From CAVQFB01 sp963711675 (GTDB lineage Bacteria > Acidobacteriota > Terriglobia > Terriglobales > Acidobacteriaceae), in NCBI GenBank assembly GCA_963711675.1, contig CAVQFB010000002.1, positions 372,001 through 436,000 on the forward strand: a stretch of 64,000 nt of DNA, read 5' to 3'. This document shows positions 10,051 through 19,265 of the stretch, in pieces. Made by a program: the position numbers and the translations under genes. Under the pieces are notes generated by a model that worked only from the letters and a program-made list of their open reading frames with translations, did no database searches and was not told where the DNA came from. How positions within the stretch are numbered: the stretch's first letter is position 1; each line of letters opens with the position of its first letter.

Positions 10051-10768
10051 ACACCATTCCGGACGCTTGATAAGGGGGATCGGAGACCAGGCGGATGTAA
10101 GAGATGACCGCCTGAATGTCCGTCTTGCTGAGAGTATATCCCCAGGCCGGCATGAGCGCAGAACGGTTGAGCGCGGGCCCGCCGTGCCCGATGATAGCGG
10201 TCAGGTCGGCGTCGGTCATCTTGTTCAGCGTATCGCCTTCGGTGAAGGGACGGGGCTTGACTTCGAGGTTGTCGTAATTGGAGACGCGCTCGGGAGTGGA
10301 CTCGGGGTCGTGGCATCTCGCGCAGTATTTCTCTTCGATCTGATAACCAAGTTGCTGCTGGTAGCCGAGAGCGATTTCATCCGACTTCAGTTCGACGCGC
10401 TTCTGCGCCTTGGTGATGATGCTGGAGGTGAGCTGGTAACGTCCGGCCAGAGTACCGAGAGTGACGTTGGTGGTGGCTTGACCGCTGGAATCGGTGAGGA
10501 CCTGCGGGGGATCGAAGGTAGTTCCTTGCGGAGCGGAGAATTCGACCAGTGCGCCGGGGACGGCGGTGCCCTGATCGTCGTTGACTTGCACGACCAGCGG
10601 CTGAGCAAGCGTTGTGCCGGTCGCGCCGATCTGCTTGCCGCCGCTTGATTCGACAAGGGCGCTGCCGAACGCAGTCGGCTTCAATGTGGGCGGTGCGGGC
10701 TTGCGAGCGCACGCACCGCCTGCGATCACGAGGGAGATGGCGCACAGGGTGAGTAGTGATCGAATCAT
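10037..10768 (-). CDS. Monohaem cytochrome c with Ig-like domain
   Basis: The start at 10768 gives a signal sequence (IRSLLTLCAISLVIAGGACA) that may be a lipoprotein signal. A bacterial Ig-like domain follows (LVVQVNDDQGTAVPGALVEF ... TNVTLGTLAGRYQLTS). The C-terminal third is a class I cytochrome c with haem motif CARCH and a distal Met candidate in SALMPAWGYTL. The protein has 243 residues. Its start overlaps the stop of the multihaem cytochrome gene (ATGA-type overlap), so translation is probably coupled. It is likely a periplasmic or membrane-anchored electron carrier that takes electrons from the bc complex. Confidence 0.85.
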   Translation of the reverse strand: MIRSLLTLCAISLVIAGGACARKPAPPTLKPTAFGSALVESSGGKQIGATGTTLAQPLVVQVNDDQGTAVPGALVEFSAPQGTTFDPPQVLTDSSGQATTNVTLGTLAGRYQLTSSIITKAQKRVELKSDEIALGYQQQLGYQIEEKYCARCHDPESTPERVSNYDNLEVKPRPFTEGDTLNKMTDADLTAIIGHGGPALNRSALMPAWGYTLSKTDIQAVISYIRLVSDPPYQASGMVYAQK

Positions 10769-12821
10769 TTTTTCGCCTCCAGCTTGCCGGAGTTCTTTTG
10801 GCTCATCAGGAAGGCGGTGAGCGCGCGGGCGTCTTCGTCGGTCATCTGGCGATTGGGCTCGACAGTTCCGGCTCGTAAGGCCTGGGGATTCTTCAGCCAG
10901 TTGTAGATCCAGGCTGCGTTCAGGCGTTTGCCGACCTGAGTAAGCGTCGGGCCGATGTAGCCCTTGTCCGTCTTGGTGTCGACGATGTGGCAGCCCTGGC
11001 AAGAATATTTGGAATAGAAGAGCTGCCTGCCTTGCTCGACCAGCGCAGGCGGGTAGCCGGAGTCGGGCATAGAGTCGCGATCGAAGGTGGGGGTCTGGTA
11101 AACGGTCATCATGTAGTCGGTGAGTTCGTTGATCTCACCGTCGGTGAGATTGAATTTCGGCATACGGCGGATCAGCGCCGGCCGCAGCGTGTTGGGATTC
11201 TTCAGAAAGTCCTTCAGCCACTGCCGCTGCACGGAGCTGCCTTCCCAGGTGAGGTCGGGCGCCAAATCGCTGCCCCGGCCATTGATGCGATGGCAGCTGA
11301 AGCAGGCGAGATCGGCCATCAACTGACCCGCTTTTCCGGCTGGCTCATAGTTCGAAGCAGGCGGAGCAGCTACGGCAAGGGCCGTCGGCAAAGTCTGTGT
11401 GCGCTCGGTCAGAGAGAGCAGGGCAGTGGTAAGTGCGTCGATCTGGCTGGGTGTGAAGTTGAACTGCGGCATCTTCAGAGCTGAGCCAAAAGAGTGCGGT
11501 TCGCGAATCTTACCTGCGATGTAGTCCGGCAGCGTGTGCGGCATGTTGGGGAGGAAGATGAGCTGCGTGACCGGCTTGCTGCCGATGCGGGTCAACTCAG
11601 GAGCGAAGTTCTCCGGCTTCTTGATGCCGCTGATTTCGTGGCAGGAAGCGCAGCCATATTCCGCCACCAACGTCTTGCCGTGCGCTATTTGCTGCGGGCG
11701 TGGCGGCATCGAGGTGAACGTTCGCGAGGAAGTCAGAATCGGTCTTGTTCTGCAGGAACCCGTTGAGCAATGCCACTTGCTGATCGTTGAAGCGATAGTG
11801 CGGCATCTCGGTTCGCGGAGTCATAGATGCGCGGATTGTGTATCCAGGCCTGCAGCCACTCGGGTTTTGCCTTGGTGCCGATGCGAGTAAGTTCGGGGCC
11901 TATGTCGCCTCCCACCACGTTGCCGGCAGCATTCTGCACTGCGTGGCAGGTGGCGCAGAAGGATTCGCCGTAGAGGCTAGCCGCGGCAGTGGGATCAGGA
12001 GGAGCCTTCGAGGCGGCGACGGGGGCAGTGTCGCCGGAAACGGGCTTGCTGTTGGCGATGAGAAAAGCTGAGATGTCCGCAGCGTCGCCATCGCTCAACT
12101 TGAAGTTGGGCATCCTGGCGCTGACGGCGTACGCCTTCGGATCCTTCAGCCAAGCGTAGATCCACTCGCGGGAAGTTTTGTCGGCGATGTGCGAAAGGGC
12201 GGGCGCGTCTTCCGTAGTTTTCATTAGACCGCCGTCCGGCAGCTTGATGGCGTGACAGCTCACGCAACCGTAGCTGGAGAGCAGAGTGCGGCCCAGATTG
12301 AGCTGAGGTGCGCCAGTGAGCTGGCCGCGATGACACTGTCCGCACGAAGACTCGGAATAACGCGCCGGGAGAATCGGTTGCTCCCATGCCAGCGTGCTGC
12401 GGTGGGCCTCTTCGACGGTGGTGGCGGCGCCTTGTCCGCGATGGCACATCACGCACCCGAACTGGTCGACCTGGTGTGGGATCACGGGATGACGGCGGAA
12501 GGGTTGCAGGCTGACGTCGGCGAGGCTGGCTTCTTTAAGTCCAACATGGCAGGTGGTGCAGCGATCGACGACACCAAGGTCGGGCAGCCAGATCTGCTGA
12601 ATGCCGGTTTGAAGATGGCGTTGCAAGGTCACGGCGTCGCCGCGGCCCCGAATCACAGTCAGGTATTGCTTCTGATAATGACGCCATTCGCTGAAATAAT
12701 TCTTAGCCGGTGCGATAGCTAGCGATATGAGTAGCAGAAAGCTGACCACGCCGAACGCGCGAATGGGATTGCCGAACAAAACCTGCCACAGGGAGGACGA
12801 CGATTTGTTCGATGGCTGCAC
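10765..12821 (-). CDS. Octahaem membrane-anchored cytochrome c (reconstructed across two frame breaks)
   Basis: Three consecutive frames each encode cytochrome c sequence with no gap between them. Frame 1 (from ATG 12821) has a transmembrane anchor (FGVVSFLLLISLAIA), then CTTCH, CVMCH, CGQCH, CVSCH and CATCH. Near 11820 it passes to a frame that reads PHYRFNDQQVALLNGFLQ. Near 11701 this passes to the last frame with CASCH, CFSCH and CQGCH, ending at 10765. Two single extra bases would unite them into about 684 residues with eight CxxCH sites. It lies directly after subunit IV (0-base gap) and before the Ig-cytochrome. The likely role is the c-type electron acceptor of the bc-type complex. Confidence 0.8.
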
Positions 12822-13526
12822 TTAACTCCTCCAGGGCCAAACCCAGGACCATCCTGGGCCGCGAAAGAATGTGCCAACCGCCGTGAGCACGGCCAACTCA
12901 AACAGGAACCAGGTCATGATCCAGTAAGAAAGCGGTTTGGACGCGAGGTATTGAGAGAAAGACGTTTTGGGCTGCTCCGAACTGGCCAGCAGCATCAGTC
13001 CGACGACGATGAGAGTCGGGACCAGCGCCACATACACGTGAAAGAAGAAGAGGAAGACAGAGAGAGCAGCGGCGACGACATAAAAGATGCGGAGGCGACG
13101 CTTGCGGTCCTTAAGGAACAATCCCTCGGCTTCGATGTTGATGTTGAAGTAGGGAATCACGATGAGGGCGATCACGACCAGTGTCGGTACCAGAACGCCG
13201 GCGACGACCGGGGGAAAGTAGTGCAACATTTCCTGCAAACCGAGGAAGTACCACGGCGCCTTCGCCGGGTTGGGCGTGTGAGAAGGATCGGCGAGGCCCT
13301 CGAGCGGAGCGTTGAAGAGTAGCGAGATCACGACCAGGGCAATGGCCAGCACTTCGATTGCGACGAGAGCGCGGAAAAGGACTTCGGGATAAGTCTGGAC
13401 CTGGTCCTCATCAGCAGCTTTTACCTGGGCCGATGTCCGGCGCGTGACGAACACTACGCGCGTGGGCGACTTGCGGGCATTGGAACTCATGCCGGCGACG
13501 AAGTCTTTGTTGTTGGGATCGCTCAT
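12822..13526 (-). CDS. Cytochrome b C-terminal subunit (subunit IV-like, bc complex)
   Basis: This 234-residue membrane protein matches the C-terminal part of cytochrome b. A cytoplasmic N-terminal stretch is followed by helices such as LFRALVAIEVLAIALVVISL. The Qo-site loop reads NPAKAPWYFLGLQEML, in the place where mitochondrial and b6f proteins have PEWY. Later helices and FFRGPGW complete the subunit. Its start overlaps the stop of the cytochrome b gene by 4 bases (ATGA). With that gene it forms a split cytochrome b as in b6f complexes. Loss of the Glu of PEWY is known in several bacterial menaquinol-oxidising bc complexes. Confidence 0.88.
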   Translation of the reverse strand: MSDPNNKDFVAGMSSNARKSPTRVVFVTRRTSAQVKAADEDQVQTYPEVLFRALVAIEVLAIALVVISLLFNAPLEGLADPSHTPNPAKAPWYFLGLQEMLHYFPPVVAGVLVPTLVVIALIVIPYFNINIEAEGLFLKDRKRRLRIFYVVAAALSVFLFFFHVYVALVPTLIVVGLMLLASSEQPKTSFSQYLASKPLSYWIMTWFLFELAVLTAVGTFFRGPGWSWVWPWRS

Positions 13527-14311
13527 TGCGCCCCCTTTGTGGCGGCCTGCGCAGTTTGCGCAGCCAGTGTCTTGGGCTCGCTTTGATGAGCGTAGAGGCC
13601 GCCGTCCTTACGAATGCGCCAGAAATGAATCGCGATGAAGAGGATTGCCGTGAGCGGCAGGATCATGCAGTGCAGCACATAGAAGCGGAGCAGAGCATTG
13701 GCGTTCACCAGATTGCCGCCCAGCATGAGGAAATGGACCTTATCTCCGAACACCGGCACCGCGGATGCGATGTTCGAACCTACAGTGATAGCCCAGAATG
13801 CCAGCTGGTCCCAGGGGAGAAGATATCCCGTGTAGCTCAGGAACAAGGTGATGAGAAGAAGGATGACACCGATCACCCAGTTGAATTCACGCGGCGGGCG
13901 ATAGGCACCGCGGTAGAAGACTTTGAACATGTGCGCGAATACGAGAAAGACCATCGCATGCGCAGACCAGCGGTGCAGGTTACGCAGAAACAGTCCGGAG
14001 GAGACGACGAACTGCAGGTCCTTGGTATCGGCGTACGCCTGGGGAACGGAAGGATGGTAGTAGAGCATCAGCAAAATGCCGGTCGTCACGAGAATCAGAA
14101 ACGTGCCGAAAGTCAGCGTGCCCAGATACCAGGTGGCGCTGAAGCTGAGCATGCGTGTCCGCACCTTGGTCGAAAACAAGTGCAGAAACACGTTCTGCTG
14201 AATCGCCATGGAGCGCCGCAGCGTGCTGGAGCCGGTTCCGCCACGGAACACGGAGCGCCAGACGCGGGTGCCGCGCAGGTCGTCAAAGTAAGTTGAGATG
14301 CCTTTGGCCAT
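13523..14311 (-). CDS. Cytochrome b N-terminal subunit (b6-like, bc complex)
   Basis: This is the four-helix dihaem part of cytochrome b, 262 residues from ATG 14311. Haem-ligand pairs are visible: His residues in LHRWSAHAMVFLVFAHMF and in VLHCMILPLTAILFIAIHFW. The second pair is separated by 14 residues, as in b6. Further motifs are YTGYLLPWDQLAFWA and the N-terminal amphipathic stretch. The longer frame upstream to 14401 overlaps the Rieske gene and lacks family resemblance. The start lies 2 bases after the Rieske stop. Role: quinol oxidation and reduction across the cytoplasmic membrane. Confidence 0.93.
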   Translation of the reverse strand: MAKGISTYFDDLRGTRVWRSVFRGGTGSSTLRRSMAIQQNVFLHLFSTKVRTRMLSFSATWYLGTLTFGTFLILVTTGILLMLYYHPSVPQAYADTKDLQFVVSSGLFLRNLHRWSAHAMVFLVFAHMFKVFYRGAYRPPREFNWVIGVILLLITLFLSYTGYLLPWDQLAFWAITVGSNIASAVPVFGDKVHFLMLGGNLVNANALLRFYVLHCMILPLTAILFIAIHFWRIRKDGGLYAHQSEPKTLAAQTAQAATKGAQ

Positions 14312-14313
14312 GC

Positions 14314-14805
14314 TTATATCCTCACGAACTGCATGGGACGAATGGTTGTGGAGCGGTCGACCATCAACTCGCCGTCGTCGCTCACCCAGGTGCGCAGCCA
14401 CGGCAGAGGTTTGGGTGCGGGGCCTTCAATTTTCTGGCCCTCGATCTGGAACTTGCTGCCGTGACACGGGCAGGCAATGATCCCCAGTTCGGGCTTCCAC
14501 GCGGTCATGCAACCGAGGTGAGTGCAGATTGCACTCAGGGCAAAGAATCCCTCCTTGGCGTGGATCAGGTAAATTCCAGAGTTGACATCGAGGGTGACGG
14601 AATCCTCGGGATAGCTCTCGGGACGGCCAGCGTGCACGATAGGAGACGGTTCGAATAGTACGTTGGGCGAGAGGAACTGATATGCGAACGCCGCCGTACC
14701 GGCAGCGGCGATGCTTAGCGATCCCAGTCCCAGCTTGACGAAAAACGCGCGCCGGTCGAAATCGGGACCGGGTTGAGCAGGCACGACCTGTTTTTCTTCG
14801 GGCAT
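14314..14805 (-). CDS. Rieske 2Fe-2S protein of the bc complex
   Basis: The 163-residue protein has an N-terminal anchor with a twin-Arg motif (FDRRAFFVKLGLGSLSIAA) typical for Tat insertion. The two cluster-binding motifs CTHLGC and CPCHGSKF are intact. It passes electrons from quinol to the c-type haem of the complex. The gene sits between the GltD-like oxidoreductase (3 bases upstream) and cytochrome b (2 bases downstream), so all are co-transcribed. Length is normal for b6f/bc Rieske proteins. Confidence 0.95.
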   Translation of the reverse strand: MPEEKQVVPAQPGPDFDRRAFFVKLGLGSLSIAAAGTAAFAYQFLSPNVLFEPSPIVHAGRPESYPEDSVTLDVNSGIYLIHAKEGFFALSAICTHLGCMTAWKPELGIIACPCHGSKFQIEGQKIEGPAPKPLPWLRTWVSDDGELMVDRSTTIRPMQFVRI

Positions 14806-14808
14806 CGA

Positions 14809-16782
14809 TTACCTCGGGGCCGCCGCGGGGGCGCGGAATGGCCGATCAATGGCTTCTACTGAAATCAATCCTGTTGGTTCCGCAGGAACCAGGTTGTAAG
14901 ACTCCATGGTGATGGTTCCAACCGGGCAGCGAGCGGCACAGAGCCCGCAGCGGATGCAGCGAGTCTCATCCTTCAGCATGGCAGAGCCGGTAACGACTCC
15001 CAGTTCGTCCGCTTTGACTTCGTCCAGTTCCACGCCGAACAGCTCCTGATGTTCCCGAATCTGCTGCACGGTCTCCGGCTCGAACGCAATGCGATCCAGC
15101 GACACAAGCTGGAGACACTTCTCGGGGCAAACATCCACGCAACCGCCGCACAGGATGCACATGCTGCCGTCTTCGGGGCTGCCCTCGAAGATGGTATTCA
15201 CCCAGCAATGCAGGCAGCGCTGGGCTTCTTCCACGGCGGATTGTGCGTCATAGCCGACTTCGACTTCAGTGACACCGGTCCGGCGCTCCAGCGGCAACAT
15301 CGGAATATCGGGACGGACAAGATCCAGTAGCTCGAGCGGCATGCTGTGACGCTTGAAGACTTCGACTTCTACCACGGGGTCGGGATGTTTGTTGCCGCGC
15401 AGGAATTCGTCGATGCCGATGGCAGCGCGTTTGCCGTCAGCCACGCTATCGATAATGAGGCGCGGGCCGAATGCGCAATCGCCACCTGCGAAGATGCCGG
15501 CGGCCGAGGTCATCAGGGTGTTGGGATTGACGGCGACTAAGCCGCGCGGCGAAATGTCGACGCCGTCTTCGGGCTTCAGAAAATCGAGGCGCGGAGCCTG
15601 GCCGATGGCCATGATGATGGTGTCGCATTCCAACTGGGTTTCGCTGCCTTCGTAGAATGCGGGATTGAATCGCTTGTTCTGGTCGAATACCCACTTCGTC
15701 TTGAGGGCTTCGAGTGCGACCAGTTTTCCGTCACGGCCAATCATGCGCTTGGGGCCGAGGCCGGGATGCATGATGATGCCTTCGGTTTCGGCTTCCTCGA
15801 TTTCTTCGAGCGCGGCGGGCATTTCCTCACGCTTCTCAAGACAGACGAGATGTACTTCGTGAGCGCCCAGGCGCAGGGCCGACAAGGAGATGTCCACCAT
15901 TTCCTTGGTGGCGACAGCGGCGACGTTCTCCTCGGAGGGTTCGGCGTCCTCAACCCCGGCGACGTGCTGCTTGACTACCTCGCGAGCCGCGGAGCGGGCC
16001 ACGTCCATGGCGACGTTGCCGCCACCGATCACGATGACCTTTTTGCCGATGGTGAACCTGTAGCCGAGGTTGACGTTGAGCAGGAAATCGATGCCTTTGT
16101 GAACGCCGTCAAGATCGACGCCGGGTATGGTGAGATCGCGGCTGCGATGGGCGCCGATGGCGATCAACACCGCATCGAAGCCCTGGCGGCGCAGGTCGGA
16201 GATCAGGAAGTCGCGCCCTGCTGCATGATTAAGTTTGAGGGTGATGTCGCCAGTAGCCAGGATCTCCCGCACCTGGGATTCGACGACGTCGCGGGGCAAA
16301 CGGTATTCGGGAATTCCCAGGTAGAGCATTCCCCCTGCGACCGGAGCAGCCTCAAAGATGGTGACGGAATAGCCCATAAGTGCGAGATCGTGAGCGGCAG
16401 CCAAGCCGACGGGGCCGCCGCCGACGACCGCTACTTTGAAGGGCAGCTTTGGCTGCTTCGAACCGGCATAGACGTCGACGGGATGCTTGGATTCAGGGCC
16501 ATGCCGTTCGGTCAGAAAGCGCTTGAGAGCACGGATGGCGATGGGGCGATCGATTTCTCCGCGCCGGCACGCCGTCTCACAAGGATGAGCGCAAACCCGG
16601 CCACAAATGCTCGCAAGAGGATTGGGATCACGGGCGAACTTATAAGCTTCTTCAAACCGGCCTTCGGCGATTAGCCCAACGTACCTGCCTGCATTGGTGT
16701 GCGCGGGGCAGGCCATCATGCAGGGGAAGTTGGTGTTCAGCCAATCGCGATCGACTTTCTTGTCTTTATAGCGTTTCAGCAT
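14809..16782 (-). CDS. GltD-like FAD/NAD(P) oxidoreductase with extra ferredoxin domain
   Basis: The 657-residue protein has three parts. An N-terminal 4Fe-4S domain (CMMACPAHTNAGRYV and ICGRVCAHPCETACRRG) is like the small subunit of glutamate synthase. Two Rossmann domains follow, with FAD motif VVGGGPVGLAAAHDLA and NAD(P)H motif VIGGGNVAMDVARSA. A C-terminal 2x[4Fe-4S] ferredoxin domain carries CILCGGCVDVCPEKC and CIRCGLCAARCPVG. It is the first gene of the tight Rieske-cytochrome b group, so it may feed electrons from NAD(P)H or ferredoxin to the quinone pool or the complex. That role is inferred from linkage; the family alone does not fix the donor. Confidence 0.88.
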   Translation of the reverse strand: MLKRYKDKKVDRDWLNTNFPCMMACPAHTNAGRYVGLIAEGRFEEAYKFARDPNPLASICGRVCAHPCETACRRGEIDRPIAIRALKRFLTERHGPESKHPVDVYAGSKQPKLPFKVAVVGGGPVGLAAAHDLALMGYSVTIFEAAPVAGGMLYLGIPEYRLPRDVVESQVREILATGDITLKLNHAAGRDFLISDLRRQGFDAVLIAIGAHRSRDLTIPGVDLDGVHKGIDFLLNVNLGYRFTIGKKVIVIGGGNVAMDVARSAAREVVKQHVAGVEDAEPSEENVAAVATKEMVDISLSALRLGAHEVHLVCLEKREEMPAALEEIEEAETEGIIMHPGLGPKRMIGRDGKLVALEALKTKWVFDQNKRFNPAFYEGSETQLECDTIIMAIGQAPRLDFLKPEDGVDISPRGLVAVNPNTLMTSAAGIFAGGDCAFGPRLIIDSVADGKRAAIGIDEFLRGNKHPDPVVEVEVFKRHSMPLELLDLVRPDIPMLPLERRTGVTEVEVGYDAQSAVEEAQRCLHCWVNTIFEGSPEDGSMCILCGGCVDVCPEKCLQLVSLDRIAFEPETVQQIREHQELFGVELDEVKADELGVVTGSAMLKDETRCIRCGLCAARCPVGTITMESYNLVPAEPTGLISVEAIDRPFRAPAAAPR

Positions 16783-16873
16783 GATGGCAGTCGTACGGTT
16801 TGGTCTTGCTGGTGATTCCGAGGAACAGGGCAGCGGGGCGGCGATAGCGCCACCCCGGCGTCATTTGCTTAGA

Positions 16874-17455
16874 CTACTTGCTCAGTGTGAAGTCGGCCTT
16901 GCTGTCACCAGCGACAGTCACGGGTTTCGACTGGTTCTTCGCACCTTCGTGCCACGCGGTCACAGTGTAGCTGCCGTCGGGGACGTTCTCGATCTTGAAC
17001 TCGCCCGACTTGTCGCTGAGGGCAAAATATGGAGTAGGCGACACTACTACGTAACCGGCCATCTCAGGGTGCACATTGCACAAGAGCGGAATCGCGCCCG
17101 GATTGTCGAACTTGAAGGGGCGCTTCTCCCCCTTGGGCCAGGTGCCGAGGTTGTGACCGAGCTTTTTGTTGCCGCCCACGGAGATCCAGAAAACGTTGTG
17201 AGCCACGCTGTCGCTGTTCAGAAACTGAACCGTGGCGCCCTGCTGGACCACGACGATGTGTGGCTGAAACATCAGACCCTTCTGGTCCATGGTGACCTCG
17301 GCGGTGGGCGGTGGGAAGGTCTTTCCGGCGACGGCGTCCACGTATACAACGGACTCACCGGATACTCCAGAAACCTTGCCGCTGATGGAGCCGGCATTTG
17401 CGACGACGGTGAATGCGGCCATCAGCGCGATTGTCATCAGAACATTGCGCATCAT
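16874..17455 (-). CDS. Periplasmic cupredoxin with C-terminal regulatory-like beta domain
   Basis: A signal peptide (VLMTIALMAAFTVVANAG) precedes a plastocyanin-like domain. The copper ligands are visible: His in DSVAHNVFW, then Cys, His and Met in LLCNVHPEMAGYV, a type 1 copper site. The last 50 residues (SGEFKIENVPDGSYTVTAWH) resemble a carboxypeptidase regulatory-like beta domain. There are 193 residues, with AGGAG upstream of ATG 17455. It lies between the porin gene and the GltD-like gene on the same strand. It is probably a soluble electron carrier of this respiratory block; it is not a close rusticyanin because the C-to-M spacing is shorter. Confidence 0.85.
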   Translation of the reverse strand: MMRNVLMTIALMAAFTVVANAGSISGKVSGVSGESVVYVDAVAGKTFPPPTAEVTMDQKGLMFQPHIVVVQQGATVQFLNSDSVAHNVFWISVGGNKKLGHNLGTWPKGEKRPFKFDNPGAIPLLCNVHPEMAGYVVVSPTPYFALSDKSGEFKIENVPDGSYTVTAWHEGAKNQSKPVTVAGDSKADFTLSK

Positions 17456-17497
17456 GATTTCTCCTATTCAAAAAAGGGGGGGTAGACCTCCCCGAAT

Positions 17498-19067
17498 CTA
17501 GTAGACCCACTCCAAACCTGCAACTGCCGTATTCGTGCGGAACGGATTGGTGAGTGGTTGGAATGTGGTTGTGCTGTACACGACTTGCTGGGGCCGAATC
17601 TGGTACTCGAAAGAAGCCTTGATATTGGCGTGAATCAGGAACTGGATACCCGGCGTGAAGCGCTGCCGGTTGGAGCGGAACGGCGACACGAACGACCCGA
17701 TGTCATTGTCCGGCGTGGCACCGATGCCGTTGATCCGGTCCGCATTGGAGTTTACGTCGTCCCAGCGCATGATGGCCATCACCCAGGGCAGGGCCAGGTA
17801 ATCCGCTTCAATGAAGCCCCCACTGAACTTGGCGGCGCTCCCGCCGACAAATCCGCTCGGGAGCGTGAAGCCGGTCGGGACAAGCGGAAGAAGATTCTGG
17901 TCATGACCGTATATGTACTGTCCAAACAAGTTGAAGGTGTGGTAGTTGAAGCTGAAGTCAGCTCCAGCGCGATAGAAGGGTTCACGAGCCGTCAGGACGA
18001 CTTGAGTGCCGGTGCTGTCCTGCCCCTGGAATCGCTGTACCGAACGCCCGTAGAAGTATAGCGTCCCGATGCTGAGATAGGTGTGATCCCGGGGACCGGT
18101 GGCTCCCGCTGCCTGGACCTCGTTGCGGCTGGTCGGATCGCGCTCCAGATTGAAGCGGTACGACAGGCGGCCGTAAAGGTCCTTGAAGTTGGAATCGGAA
18201 GTGTAACCGACGATCGGTGGAACGTTGTTCCCGGCGCCCGGAGTGCCGCCGGTGTTTTGGTTCACGATCGCCAGGGAATAGTGATAGCCGCGGTAGGTGT
18301 GGCCACCGCTGAATTCCACGCCCTGGGCGGCGTTTCCCAGTGCGAATGCGTTGTTAACATTCTGTGGGAAGTTTGGATTCTGGATACCGACATTGGCCTG
18401 ATCGTAGATGTCCCAGCCACTAAGGTTCCAGGTTCTGGCCTGGCTGAAAGGCAGGTCAAGTTCGAACTGTCCGACGCGCATGCTGAGAGCATCGGTCGGG
18501 AGTTTCAGGAACCTTCCGATGTTCACGAATTTCAGATAGCCATCGCCGAGGCCGCCGTTTGAATTGGCGCCGCCAACGCTAATGTCGTCATCGACCCAAA
18601 ACGCGATGTCACTGCCAAAGTTGCCGGCCATAAAGATGCTGAAGAGGCCCGCCTGAAAATCGGTGCGGGGAATGAACGGGTCGGCCGGATTCCCAGGTGA
18701 TTGCAGATTGAAGTTGTTGCGATTATTTCCCACCACCTGGAAGAACGTGTTGAAGCGAAGTCCCACGGGCGGCATCCCGGGTATGGAGCCCGGGAAAGAT
18801 TGTATGAGGCCACAACTCAGCCTGTGCCGGAGCTCCCAGCATGACCGGCGGAACCTTGATGAAGGTCTCGTCGTCTTTAGGGAACTTGAAGCCTGCGTCC
18901 TTGAACGCCTTGCCAAAATCGTTGAGTTTAGGGAAGTCAAGATGGCAGGTGCTGCAGGATGTCCCGTATTGGCGGGAAAAAGCTGGAATGGCGTAGCTGT
19001 TCGTCGAGGACAAGACCGACAACACGCCTAAGATAACGAGTATGGACGCGCGACGATAGCGATGCAT
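17498..19067 (-). CDS. Outer-membrane porin with N-terminal monohaem cytochrome c (Cyc2-like; frame broken)
   Basis: The start at 19067 has AAGGAG 8 bases upstream. A signal peptide ends near SYA, followed by IPAFSRQYGTSCSTCHLDFP and LNDFGKAFKDAGFKF, a single CxxCH site in the setting typical of cytochrome-porin fusions. The rest is a beta-barrel with alternating strands and a C-terminal aromatic end (AGLEWVY), the outer-membrane insertion signal. The frame changes near 18795-18799: TIFPG in one frame continues as SIPGMPPVGLRFNTF in the next. One extra base gives about 522 residues. By layout it resembles Cyc2-type proteins, but orthology is not shown, and similar porins of unknown role are common. 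Confidence 0.78.
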
Positions 19068-19265
19068 CACACCGTCTCCTTGCATGAAATTTGTTTGGCT
19101 TACCACAACCCGCTACATCTAATGGTGAGCATTCTCTAGTAGATAGCGGTGCCCCGCAGTGGTAGTTGTCACCGACCGGTGTGACGGCGATCACAATGAG
19201 GAACCCGGGATGACAATGGTAGTTCTTGGGTCAGCCGGAGGGAGTTTGGCACGACACGCCGCTTT

